Shown: positions 4,615-10,244, counted from the stretch's first letter. The stretch is 10,549 bases of DNA from JAAXTX01 sp037139695 (GCA_037139695.1 JBAXFX010000046.1:1-10549); one strand, 5' to 3'. Translations and numbers: made by a program. Notes: generated by a model not told the origin, from the sequence alone.

Positions 4615-6705
4615 TTATTCCAGATGGATGGCCTCCTCGAAACGGCGGAGTTCGGCGAGGAGGAGGGGATGACGGACGAGTGCAGGGTCTGCGACAAGCA
4701 GGTCGCCGGCTTCGGCGCGGGCGATTTCGACCAGGCGGAGGTTGGTGAGGTTCTCCATTGCGATATCAGGGAGTCCTGACTGGCGCGTGCCGAAAAACGC
4801 GCCGGGACCGCGCAGTGCGAGGTCGGCCTCGGCGATCTCGAACCCACTCGCGCTTTTTTCGAGCGTCTCGAGGCGGACATTCTCCGCGTCGGCATCGCCC
4901 GGGAAGAGGAAACAGTAGGATTTCTTCTCGCTTCGGCCGATGCGTCCGCGGAACTGGTGGAGCTGGGCGAGGCCGAACCGGTCCGCGTTTTCGATGATCA
5001 TGACGGTCGCATTCGGGATGTCGACGCCGACTTCGACGACGGCGGTCGCGACAAGGATGTCCGTCTCGCGGTCACGGAACTTCCGCATCTCTTCCTCTTT
5101 CTCCTTCGCCTTCATGCGGCCGTGAACCAGTCCGACACGAAGGTCGGGGAAAATGTCGGTACGCAGGCGTTCGGCTTCCGCGGTCGCGGACTTCACATCT
5201 TCGAGTGCCTCGCTTTCCTCGACCAACGGGAGGATCACGAAGGTCTGATGTCCCTTGCCGGCTTCGGATCGGACGAAATCGTACACGAGCTCGCGGTCGG
5301 CGCCGTTTCGCGCGATCTTGGTCTCGATCGGCCGGCGTCCGGCAGGCATCTCGTCGAGTACGGAGAGCGCGAGGTCGCCGAAGAAGGCGAGTGCGAGGGT
5401 GCGCGGGATGGGGGTCGCGGTCATGGTGAGGAAATGCGGAACGCGGTCCGGAAGGCCATCGTCGAGTCCGCTCGTCTTGGCCTGGAGCGTGGCGCGTTGC
5501 TCGACACCGAACCGGTGCTGTTCGTCCACGACGACGAGCGCAAGATCGTGGAATCGGATGCCTTCCTGGAGGATCGCGTGCGTGCCGACGATGATTTTCG
5601 GGATGCCGGCTTCGATCGCCTTGCCGAGCGCAGGTTTACTCGCGACGTCGCGCCCGAGGAACCGGTATTCGCGGGTGAGGAGTGCGACCGTGAACGGTTC
5701 GTCGGCGAACAGTTTGGAGAGGTTTTCCCAGTGCTGACGCGCGAGGACTTCGGTCGGGGCGAGGATGGCGGCCTGATATCCGGCCAAGGCGACCGCACGC
5801 GCGGCACTGGCCGCGACGAGCGTCTTGCCCGAGCCGACATCGCCATTGAGAAGCCGGTTCATCGGCCGCGGACCGACCAGGTCCTTGACGATGTCGCGTA
5901 TCGCGCGATATTGCGCGTCGGTCGGCACGAAGGGGAGACACTTCAGAAAATCATCGGTCGAATCCTGCGCGTCGGGAACCGATATGGCGGTCGACGTGTC
6001 GTAGAGCGCTTTCGATTGGAGTGCCTTGAGCTGGAAGAGAAACATCTCGTCGAAGGCGAACCGCTTGCGGGCGATTCTCCAGTCGTCGTCGTTTTTCGGG
6101 AGGTGTATGGAGCGGAGCGCGGACTTGAGCGTAGGAAGGTGGAGCCGTGAGAGGATGTCTTCCGGAACGGAATCGGGAATATCCTTCAGCTTCGTGAACA
6201 GCTCCATGATCTGCCAACGGAAGAATCGTGAACTGATGCCGCCGATTTCCGGATAGACCGGGATGAGTCGTGCGGTGTGCGTGGCCGTGCGCGAGGAGCG
6301 TTCGTAGTCGGGCGTCTGGAAGAGGAGTCCTTTGCCGTCTTCGGCGACCCGTCCGGAGAGGCGGACGCTGGCACCTTCGGAAAGGGTCTGTGCGATGAAT
6401 CGGTTGCCGAACCAGACGGCGCGGATTTCGCCCGTATCATCGCCCACGACCGCCTCGGTGAGGAAGACCTGTTTGCGATAGGTACGGCCGGCGGATAGGC
6501 GGATTACTTTCCCTTCGACCGTCGCGAGTTCGCCCACCCCAATCTGTGAGATGGGACGGATGACAGAATAGTCCTCGTACGAGCGGGGAAGGTGACGCAG
6601 GAGGTCGCCCACGGTCAAAATGCCACGCTTTTCGAGTTTGGCGAGAATAGTCTTCTTGAACGCCGGGAGCGCCCCGAGCGGTGTGCCTACGGTAATTTGA
6701 GCCAT
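4615..6705 (-). CDS. recG: ATP-dependent DNA helicase RecG
   Basis: Encodes 696 residues, the normal RecG length. RecG reverses stalled replication forks and processes branched DNA intermediates in recombinational repair. The N-terminal wedge domain (about 1-150) includes an OB fold with VEGKV and SGRV segments. Helicase motifs follow in order: the GDVGSGKT Walker A (288-295), PTEVLARQH (317-325), the DEQH box in VVVDEQHRFGV (391-401), TMTATPIPRT (427-436), the ATAVVEVGVDIP region (553-564) and QFRGRIGR (584-591). The RecG-specific translocation motif (DLALRGPGAFFGTRQSG, 628-644) and the C-terminal helices complete it. It is flanked by a strong terminator upstream and a convergent gene downstream, so it is probably transcribed alone. 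GC content here is visibly higher than in the neighbouring genes. Confidence 0.98.
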   Translation of the reverse strand: MAQITVGTPLGALPAFKKTILAKLEKRGILTVGDLLRHLPRSYEDYSVIRPISQIGVGELATVEGKVIRLSAGRTYRKQVFLTEAVVGDDTGEIRAVWFGNRFIAQTLSEGASVRLSGRVAEDGKGLLFQTPDYERSSRTATHTARLIPVYPEIGGISSRFFRWQIMELFTKLKDIPDSVPEDILSRLHLPTLKSALRSIHLPKNDDDWRIARKRFAFDEMFLFQLKALQSKALYDTSTAISVPDAQDSTDDFLKCLPFVPTDAQYRAIRDIVKDLVGPRPMNRLLNGDVGSGKTLVAASAARAVALAGYQAAILAPTEVLARQHWENLSKLFADEPFTVALLTREYRFLGRDVASKPALGKAIEAGIPKIIVGTHAILQEGIRFHDLALVVVDEQHRFGVEQRATLQAKTSGLDDGLPDRVPHFLTMTATPIPRTLALAFFGDLALSVLDEMPAGRRPIETKIARNGADRELVYDFVRSEAGKGHQTFVILPLVEESEALEDVKSATAEAERLRTDIFPDLRVGLVHGRMKAKEKEEEMRKFRDRETDILVATAVVEVGVDIPNATVMIIENADRFGLAQLHQFRGRIGRSEKKSYCFLFPGDADAENVRLETLEKSASGFEIAEADLALRGPGAFFGTRQSGLPDIAMENLTNLRLVEIARAEAGDLLVADPALVRHPLLLAELRRFEEAIHLE

Positions 6706-6711
6706 ACCTGA

Positions 6712-6720
6712 AGCATAGCA
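6712..6720 (-). promoter_or_regulatory. Extended -10 promoter of recG, probably leaderless
   Basis: TGCTATGCT on the minus strand is an extended -10. The A of the recG ATG at 6705 is the seventh base after the hexamer, where transcription would be expected to start. That implies an mRNA with almost no leader. The AGG just before the ATG is too close to act as a normal ribosome binding site. Confidence 0.6.
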
Positions 6721-6732
6721 GGGGAACGGGAT

Positions 6733-6778
6733 AAAAAAAAGCCCGTCTCATCCACAATGGAGTCGTGGACGGGACGGG
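6733..6778 (-). terminator. Rho-independent terminator
   Basis: On the minus strand CCCGTC, an inner TCCAC...GTGGA stem and GACGGG form a two-part hairpin, followed by C and eight T. It ends the gene at 6785-7357 and isolates recG. Confidence 0.9.
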
Positions 6779-6784
6779 TAGGTC

Positions 6785-7357
6785 TCAGATGACCAGATAG
6801 CTGGATACTTCTTCCGGATCATCCGGATCGATATGGGGCTCCGTGAAGTTTTCAACCGATTTTTTCGGTCGTTTGGTACGAAATGGTTTATTGAGAATGA
6901 TGCCGGTCGGAATCTTGAATCCTACGATGATCGATGGTTCTCGATTCTCCGGAAATCCGCCGATTACCATTTTGATGTTTCTTGCGTCACTATTCTGCAA
7001 GACGGCGGACGACGCTTCTTTCAGAATCTGAAAATCAGATTCCGTTCGGCTTTCGAAGGGTATTTTCCGATTACCGATCGCGAAGATCCCGCTTCTCATT
7101 CGATCGCGACGTCTGTCCGCAAGCAGAAGGCGCCCCTCAATCCTGAGAACAAGCTCCGGAGTCTGCGGAAGCATGGATATGCAGATGCCGTTTTCTTTGC
7201 AGAATCGGTGGAGTCGTGAGTCGATGATTTCCGGTATATCGGCACAAGAATTACCGGTATTCGGAAACAGCATCCGTACGACGGAGTGCGGATAATCTGG
7301 AACGAAAATTATGTTTTTCGGGTGGAGTGCTTCGCCGGAAAGGCCGGTGGTTTTCAT
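6785..7357 (-). CDS. Hypothetical protein, 190 residues
   Basis: I do not recognise this protein. It has the clearest ribosome binding site in the window: AAGGAG (7363-7368) five bases before ATG 7357. It also has a good promoter upstream and a strong terminator downstream, so it is very probably expressed as a single gene. No signal peptide or membrane segment is apparent. The sequence mixes short hydrophobic strands (KNIIFVPDYP, IKMVIGGFP, SIIVGFKIPTGIIL) with charged loops, suggesting a compact alpha/beta protein. It ends in an acidic tail (HIDPDDPEEV). Confidence 0.75.
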   Translation of the reverse strand: MKTTGLSGEALHPKNIIFVPDYPHSVVRMLFPNTGNSCADIPEIIDSRLHRFCKENGICISMLPQTPELVLRIEGRLLLADRRRDRMRSGIFAIGNRKIPFESRTESDFQILKEASSAVLQNSDARNIKMVIGGFPENREPSIIVGFKIPTGIILNKPFRTKRPKKSVENFTEPHIDPDDPEEVSSYLVI

Positions 7358-7416
7358 GTTCGCTCCTTAGGGTTTACTTATTTTGAAAAGGACGGGAAAT
7401 CCGAAATAGTATAAAT

Positions 7417-7445
7417 ATGATATCACAGAAAGATATATGCGTCAA
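7417..7445 (-). promoter_or_regulatory. Sigma-70-type promoter for the gene at 6785-7357
   Basis: On the minus strand TTGACG (7440-7445) and TATCAT (7417-7422) are separated by 17 bases. The expected start leaves a leader of about 50 bases before the AAGGAG and ATG 7357. Confidence 0.75.
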
Positions 7446-7552
7446 GAAACAAAAGCCAAAAGACAATGAGACAACATGATCCGCCGTGGACCGTTTTCGA
7501 TGAAAAAAGTTACGTTTTTAACCCACCGCTTGCGATGCGGAGGTGTCGGGTG

Positions 7553-7624
7553 TGTCCCCACGAGGAATCGAACCTCGATCTCAGGCTTCGGAGGCCTACG
7601 CTCTATCCGTTGAGCTATGGAGAC
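7553..7624 (-). tRNA. tRNA-Arg(CCG)
   Basis: Full cloverleaf: acceptor GTCTCCA with TGGGGAC and discriminator A, D arm GCTC...GAGC, anticodon stem TAGGC/GCCTG around CTCCGAA (anticodon CCG), and T arm CGAGG-TTCGATT-CCTCG. No CCA is encoded. It is not broken or duplicated. A short hairpin (CCGC...GCGG) lies just downstream on the minus strand, without a convincing T run. The stretch 7446-7552 shows nothing else. Confidence 0.95.
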
Positions 7625-7632
7625 AGGTAATG

Positions 7633-7660
7633 AAAAATGTAAAGCGAAAAATGAAAAGTG
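7633..7660. repeat. 14-bp imperfect tandem repeat
   Basis: AAAAATGTAAAGCG followed directly by AAAAATGAAAAGTG, just upstream of tRNA-Arg(CCG). The rest of 7661-7740 holds no recognisable feature. Confidence 0.6.
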
Positions 7661-7741
7661 TAGAATTGGGAATGAGCGAACCGCTACAGGATAGGATACT
7701 TTGTCGAAATGAGCAAGGAAAGGGGAATGAATGTCAACGGG

Positions 7742-7800
7742 AAATAAAACAGCCATGGAACGGAAGTCTCGTCTTCTGACGGATCTTCTTGTTCCATGGC
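7742..7800 (-). terminator. Terminator after the gene at 7810
   Basis: GCCATGGAAC and GTTCCATGGC form a perfect 10-bp stem (7752-7761 with 7791-7800) enclosing smaller hairpins such as CGTC-AGAA-GACG. On the minus strand the tail is TGTTTTATTT. Confidence 0.8.
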
Positions 7801-7809
7801 ATGTGGTCA

Positions 7810-8175
7810 TTATTTCTTTTTCCTGATCAGGTTGACCAGATAGTGCGGGGTTTCCCCGAACCGATAGTCGGCTATAATCGGTCCGTCTATCTCGTATCCT
7901 TGTACACGTTGTACACGGTAGAGTTCCTTTTCAACTTGACTCCGGGCATAGGAGTCGATTTTGAGAATCCAGATGTCTGGCACCATGACCTTCGCCTCAA
8001 CACTGGCATGTCCGTTCTCCCCCTTGGCAATTTCCGAGAAGGTGACTTCTTCGGAAAGTCTGAGTTGGGCAAGTCTGAGTTGGGCTGTTGTTGAAGAATC
8101 ATTCTTTTTTGACCCTATGGATCTTATAGCAATGATGCTACAGAGCAGGAACAAAAGGATGAATAATTTTTTCAT
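7810..8175 (-). CDS. Hypothetical exported protein, 121 residues
   Basis: Not recognised. MKK followed by LFILLFLLCSIIAI is a signal peptide or N-terminal anchor, so the rest is probably outside the membrane. No convincing lipobox follows, although a Cys lies within the hydrophobic stretch. The remainder is charged and may form a small alpha/beta domain. Residues 32-41 hold a perfect AQLRL repeat, coded by a 15-bp tandem duplication. The start lies three bases after the stop of the upstream small membrane protein, so the two are surely one transcript. No clear ribosome binding site is seen, and coupling is likely. Confidence 0.75.
   Translation of the reverse strand: MKKLFILLFLLCSIIAIRSIGSKKNDSSTTAQLRLAQLRLSEEVTFSEIAKGENGHASVEAKVMVPDIWILKIDSYARSQVEKELYRVQRVQGYEIDGPIIADYRFGETPHYLVNLIRKKK
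8056..8085. repeat. 15-bp perfect tandem duplication inside a gene
   Basis: aagtctgagttgggc occurs twice, back to back, adding one AQLRL unit to the exported protein. The frame is kept. Confidence 0.9.
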
Positions 8176-8178
8176 CGT

Positions 8179-8364
8179 TCACTTGTTTTTGTTGAAAAAA
8201 TAAAAAATTATCGTCACAGCAGAAACTGCGATTAATGCGATTGCAAGCCAGAAGGTCTCTGTTGGAGAGACACAGGACTTGGACGCAATCATGCCAAGAA
8301 GAATGACGGCCATGATAGCTGGAACTTCGGCGACGGGCGGGATGATTCTTGCTTCAGTATTCAT
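8179..8364 (-). CDS. Small two-helix membrane protein, 61 residues
   Basis: Not recognised. Two hydrophobic segments, about residues 13-28 (EVPAIMAVILLGMIA) and 38-57 (FWLAIALIAVSAVTIIFYFF), are separated by a short loop holding the only Cys, and a basic tail (NKNK) follows. This suggests a hairpin inner-membrane protein. It is the first gene after a strong promoter (8408-8436) and is followed after three bases by an exported protein. The start has only a weak GAAAAG before it. Confidence 0.72.
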   Translation of the reverse strand: MNTEARIIPPVAEVPAIMAVILLGMIASKSCVSPTETFWLAIALIAVSAVTIIFYFFNKNK

Positions 8365-8407
8365 CTTTTCAGATTTTTAAGGTTGGCAATACCTCTTCCG
8401 TTTCGGG

Positions 8408-8436
8408 ATAATAACATGAAGAAGCGAAAAAGTCAA
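8408..8436 (-). promoter_or_regulatory. Strong sigma-70-type promoter
   Basis: On the minus strand TTGACT (8431-8436), exactly 17 bases, then TATTAT (8408-8413). It is well placed to drive the two-gene unit 8364-7810 with a leader of about 37 bases. Confidence 0.85.
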
Positions 8437-8450
8437 TTTTATGTTGGATA

Positions 8451-8483
8451 AAATAAAAAAGAGGCTTTTTAAAGCATTTTTTT
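8451..8483. terminator. AT-rich hairpin, possible bidirectional terminator
   Basis: GCTTT-TT-AAAGC (8464-8475) is followed on the plus strand by seven T and on the minus strand by CTC and six T. It lies between the promoter at 8408 and the hairpin cluster at 8511. Confidence 0.45.
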
Positions 8484-8510
8484 AATAAAAAAAGAAGCTT
8501 ACTTTTCAGC

Positions 8511-8636
8511 AGGAATCTCCTTCGCCTCTCGTCGCGCCGTCGCGCGACTCGGGCTAGGCACCGCCTCGCGCTTTTGCCTGCTGGCAAAAGACGTTCCGGC
8601 GTCCGATTCCTATCGTGAGTGAAATCGTTCACTCAC
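8511..8636. repeat. Hairpin cluster next to tRNA-Arg(GCG)
   Basis: Several strong hairpins lie in a row: GTCGCGC-CGTC-GCGCGAC (8531-8548), CTTTTGCC-TGCT-GGCAAAAG (8571-8590), GACG-TTCCGG-CGTC (8590-8603) and GTGAGTGAA-ATCG-TTCACTCAC (8615-8636). An inverted AGGAATC (8511-8517) and GATTCCT (8605-8611) bracket the first three. Those seven bases, and the longer GTCCGATTCCT at 8601-8611, also occur in the T arm of the adjacent tRNA-Arg. Together with 8365-8510 this fills a gene-free stretch of about 310 bases. I see no protein here; the open frame across it is very Arg-rich and looks like a shadow of the GC-rich hairpins. Confidence 0.7.
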
Positions 8637-8648
8637 TCCTCGCGCACC

Positions 8649-8677
8649 AAAAACTCCCCTTGCGGGGAGTTTCTTTT
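8649..8677. terminator. Terminator after tRNA-Arg(GCG), bidirectional
   Basis: ACTCCCC-TTGC-GGGGAGT is a 7-bp stem with T runs on both strands: TTTTT on the minus strand just after the tRNA, TTTCTTTT on the plus strand. Confidence 0.85.
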
Positions 8678-8678
8678 G

Positions 8679-8751
8679 TGCGCTCGGCAGGAATCGGACC
8701 TGCGACCTTTTGGACCGCAACCAAACGCTCTATCCACTGAGCTACGAGCGC
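8679..8751 (-). tRNA. tRNA-Arg with unmodified-type GCG anticodon
   Basis: Full cloverleaf: acceptor GCGCTCG/CGAGCGC with discriminator A, D arm GCTC-AGTGGATA-GAGC with the A20 typical of Arg, anticodon stem TTTGG/CCAAA around TTGCGGT, and T arm GCAGG-TCCGATT-CCTGC. The anticodon reads GCG, for codons CGC and CGU. Most bacteria use an ACG anticodon that TadA converts to ICG, so GCG here is uncommon. A terminator follows at once; no CCA is encoded. Confidence 0.92.
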
Positions 8752-8791
8752 GCATACGAAAAACGACCAGGACCGGACCGTTCCGGACCAA

Positions 8792-9397
8792 TTAAATATG
8801 CAGTATCCTCTCGATAATGTCAATAAGGTTCGGTTCGTATTCCTCCTCAGGGACGTATTTCAGAAGGACGCGTCGCATGGTTTCGGCATCGTTCCCGTCG
8901 AGTGGGATGTGTAAGCGCGGTGTGAGGATGCCGGCGATGTCGAGAATGAGATGTTTGGGGAATTGCGGGTGCCCCTCGATGATCCAGAATGAGGTGACGG
9001 ACTGGTAGTCGTAGAACTCCCGTCCTACGGATATGCCCTTTTCGGTGACCCTGTACCCCGTCGGTTCGCCCGGACGGCTGAAGAGCAGATAGCCGGTCAT
9101 GCCGATGAGGATGAATGTGATCGCCATGATCGGACTGTCGGTATAGATGGAATAGGCGACGATGCCGATGAGCGCGAATACGACCCCGACGAGCAGATTC
9201 TTCGATTCAAGGAACGGAGAATCGTGCCCCTCCGATTCCCAGTGAGCAAGTATCTTGCCCGTCTGATACGAGTGTGGCTTGGCCTGTTCGATCGGGGGTT
9301 TCGGCCGCGGATCCTCGACGGGATTGGTAGCGGTCTCGAGGAAGGGGGAACCTGATTCTTCCTGATCGTGCTTGGCGGGTTGCATGTCGAAATTCAT
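8792..9397 (-). CDS. Membrane protein with two helices and a C-terminal PH-like region
   Basis: Encodes 201 residues. A hydrophilic N-terminus (1-65) contains AHWESEGHDSPFLES just before two membrane helices at about 67-86 (NLLVGVVFALIGIVAYSIYT) and 90-106. The C-terminal half (YRVTEKGISVGREFYDY, then SVTSFWII, then HLILDIAG) has the strand pattern of a small PH-like domain facing the cytoplasm. This layout reminds me of a hypothetical family common in Patescibacteria, but I can give no function. It has its own extended -10 promoter, and tRNA-Arg(GCG) lies downstream on the same strand. ATG 9397 is used; a second ATG lies four codons in. Confidence 0.82.
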   Translation of the reverse strand: MNFDMQPAKHDQEESGSPFLETATNPVEDPRPKPPIEQAKPHSYQTGKILAHWESEGHDSPFLESKNLLVGVVFALIGIVAYSIYTDSPIMAITFILIGMTGYLLFSRPGEPTGYRVTEKGISVGREFYDYQSVTSFWIIEGHPQFPKHLILDIAGILTPRLHIPLDGNDAETMRRVLLKYVPEEEYEPNLIDIIERILHI

Positions 9398-9424
9398 ATC
9401 CGTGTCGAAGAATGATGTATGGAC

Positions 9425-9433
9425 AGTATAGCA
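9425..9433 (-). promoter_or_regulatory. Extended -10 promoter of the membrane protein gene
   Basis: TGCTATACT on the minus strand, with a leader of about 20 bases to ATG 9397. The -35 region (TGTGAA at 9448-9453) is poor. Confidence 0.6.
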
Positions 9434-9485
9434 CTCTTTCCGGACGCTTCACAGCGGGCACGGTTTCTGCTAGCCTGGTTGAGAC

Positions 9486-9500
9486 GGAGAGGTGACCGAG
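9486..9500 (+). pseudogene. tRNA-Ser 5' fragment of a different isoacceptor
   Basis: GGAGAGGTGACCGAG resembles the start of a tRNA-Ser (acceptor plus start of the D arm) but differs from the intact gene at 9997. It breaks off after 15 bases. Confidence 0.5.
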
Positions 9501-9512
9501 AAGAGCCGTTAT

Positions 9513-9556
9513 TTTGAAACAAATCTTTTTGGAGCGGAGGAGTGGCCGAGTGGTTG
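9513..9556 (+). repeat. 44-bp direct repeat, copy 1 (tRNA-Ser upstream flank plus 5' end)
   Basis: Identical to 9974-10017. It includes 23 bases of upstream flank (TTTGAAACAAATC, TTTTTGGAGC) and the first 21 bases of tRNA-Ser (9536-9556). The copy upstream of the nuclease gene is broken inside the D-loop by a hairpin insert; the downstream copy continues into the intact tRNA. Confidence 0.92.
9536..9556 (+). pseudogene. tRNA-Ser 5' fragment broken in the D-loop
   Basis: Matches tRNA-Ser nucleotides 1-21 exactly (ends GTGGTTG). The sequence then jumps into a hairpin insert. On the far side of the insert AAGGCA (9640-9645) continues the tRNA D-loop for six bases before similarity ends. Confidence 0.85.
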
Positions 9557-9638
9557 CCCGCTCGTCGGTGCGAGCGGGTCCGCTCACTTCGTCAGTCACG
9601 TCGTTCGCGAACGACTGTGTCGAGCGAAGATGTAGCGG
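9557..9638 (+). repeat. Double-hairpin insert in the tRNA-Ser D-loop
   Basis: Hairpin one is CCCGCTCG...CGAGCGGG (9557-9577). Hairpin two is bounded by TCCGCT and AGCGGA, with further nested stems including CTTCG...CGAAG and the palindrome GTCGTTCGCGAACGAC. Its two ends match the insert at 10112-10165 almost exactly, while the inner arm is longer and different. Confidence 0.85.
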
Positions 9639-9664
9639 AAAGGCATAATCATTCATGGAGAGTG

Positions 9665-9916
9665 ATGTATTATACGTATATCCTAGAAAGTCAGTCCGAA
9701 AAAGGGAGATTGTATGTGGGGAGTACGGAAGATTTGAAGGCGCGCTTGGAGAGACATAATGGCGGATTCGTACGATCCACAAAACCATATTGTCCATGGG
9801 AGGTCGCTTATTATGAGGGGCATCGAAGTAAGACGCTGGCGCGACAGGCGGAATTGTTTTATAAAACGAGTCAGGGACGCAGACAACTGAAAAAGAAATT
9901 AGGGTCAGAGGAGTAG
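9665..9916 (+). CDS. Small stand-alone GIY-YIG endonuclease
   Basis: An 83-residue single-domain nuclease, homologous to the one at 1427-1678. The GIY motif is MYYTYILESQ (1-10) and the YIG motif LYVGSTEDLKAR (16-27). Candidate catalytic residues are Tyr3/Tyr5, Arg27 and Glu63 (in LARQAELFYK). The frame is open back into the tRNA fragment at 9542, but ATG 9665, with GGAG at 9657-9660, gives the normal family length. It sits between a hairpin-broken tRNA-Ser 5' fragment and further tRNA-Ser copies on the same strand, as the first nuclease sits between tRNA-Glu copies. The two proteins differ well beyond the motifs, so the loci are not recent copies of each other. A homing or transposition role is inferred from context only. 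Confidence 0.92.
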   Translation: MYYTYILESQSEKGRLYVGSTEDLKARLERHNGGFVRSTKPYCPWEVAYYEGHRSKTLARQAELFYKTSQGRRQLKKKLGSEE

Positions 9917-9949
9917 ACGTAGTTCTTTTCGTGAAGTTCCCGTGTATGC

Positions 9950-9970
9950 GGAGGAGTGGCCGAGTGGTTG
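9950..9970 (+). pseudogene. tRNA-Ser 5' fragment, additional copy
   Basis: Again exactly tRNA-Ser nucleotides 1-21, ending at the same D-loop base (GTGGTTG) as 9536-9556. It is followed by TTG and then the second 44-bp flank copy. Two independent breaks at the same nucleotide suggest a defined cut point. Confidence 0.85.
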
Positions 9971-9973
9971 TTG

Positions 9974-10017
9974 TTTGAAACAAATCTTTTTGGAGCGGAG
10001 GAGTGGCCGAGTGGTTG
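9974..10017 (+). repeat. 44-bp direct repeat, copy 2
   Basis: Identical to 9513-9556 and continues into the intact tRNA-Ser. The distance between the copies (461 bases) is the nuclease unit with its hairpin. Confidence 0.92.
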
Positions 10018-10096
10018 AAGGCAACAGTCTTGAAAACTGTCATACCTGCAAGGGTATCGTGAGTTCGAATCTCACCTCCTCCGCTCCAAAAAGATT
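9983..10096. repeat. 21-bp perfect inverted repeat around tRNA-Ser
   Basis: 9983-10003 and 10076-10096 are exact reverse complements. The inner seven base pairs are the tRNA acceptor stem, and the pairing continues 14 more pairs into both flanks (AATCTTTTTGGAGC and its complement). The intact tRNA gene is thus bounded by an inverted repeat. Confidence 0.93.
9997..10083 (+). tRNA. tRNA-Ser(TGA), intact
   Basis: Full class II tRNA. The acceptor GGAGGAG pairs with CTCCTCC, with discriminator G as in bacterial tRNA-Ser. The D arm is GCCGAG...GGC. The anticodon stem ACAGT/ACTGT encloses CTTGAAA, with anticodon TGA. The long variable arm is formed by ATACC-TGCAA-GGGTAT, and the T arm is GTGAG-TTCGAAT-CTCAC. 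No CCA is encoded. It is the only complete Ser copy among at least four fragments, and its acceptor stem is extended by a perfect inverted repeat on both flanks. Confidence 0.95.
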
Positions 10097-10111
10097 CTGA
10101 AGCCGGTCTTG

Positions 10112-10165
10112 CCCGCTCGTCCCTGCGAGCGGGTCCGCTCACCCCGCCAGGCGGGGATGTAGCGG
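10112..10165 (+). repeat. Double-hairpin insert in the tRNA-Ser anticodon loop
   Basis: CCCGCTCG...CGAGCGGG, then TCCGCT...AGCGGA enclosing CCCCGCC-A-GGCGGGG. The ends are nearly identical to the insert at 9557-9638. It is preceded by CCGGTCTTG (a tRNA-Ser anticodon 5' stem and loop) and followed by A plus AAAACTGT, so it splits the TGA anticodon after its second base. Confidence 0.88.
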
Positions 10166-10218
10166 AAAAACTGTCATACCTGCAAGGGTATCGTGAGTTC
10201 GAATCTCACCTCCTCCGC
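10166..10218 (+). pseudogene. tRNA-Ser 3' fragment
   Basis: 52 bases (10167-10218) are identical to 10033-10084 of the intact tRNA-Ser, from the last anticodon base to just past the acceptor end. The 5' half is absent apart from a short anticodon-stem-like remnant before the hairpin insert. Confidence 0.92.
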
Positions 10219-10244
10219 AGAAAAAGTTTATGGTAAAGATGTAA

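Noticed and set aside
4957..6150. 397-residue plus-strand open frame
   Set aside because: Fully antisense to recG in its high-GC part, with a low-complexity charged composition. The recG motifs prove the other strand.
8369..8632. 87-residue minus-strand open frame
   Set aside because: Arg-rich reading of the hairpin cluster; it overlaps the promoter of the two-gene unit.
9207..10142. 311-residue minus-strand open frame
   Set aside because: It runs antisense through tRNA-Ser copies, hairpins and the GIY-YIG gene and overlaps the start of the membrane protein gene. Its residues are the reverse reading of tRNA and hairpin repeats.
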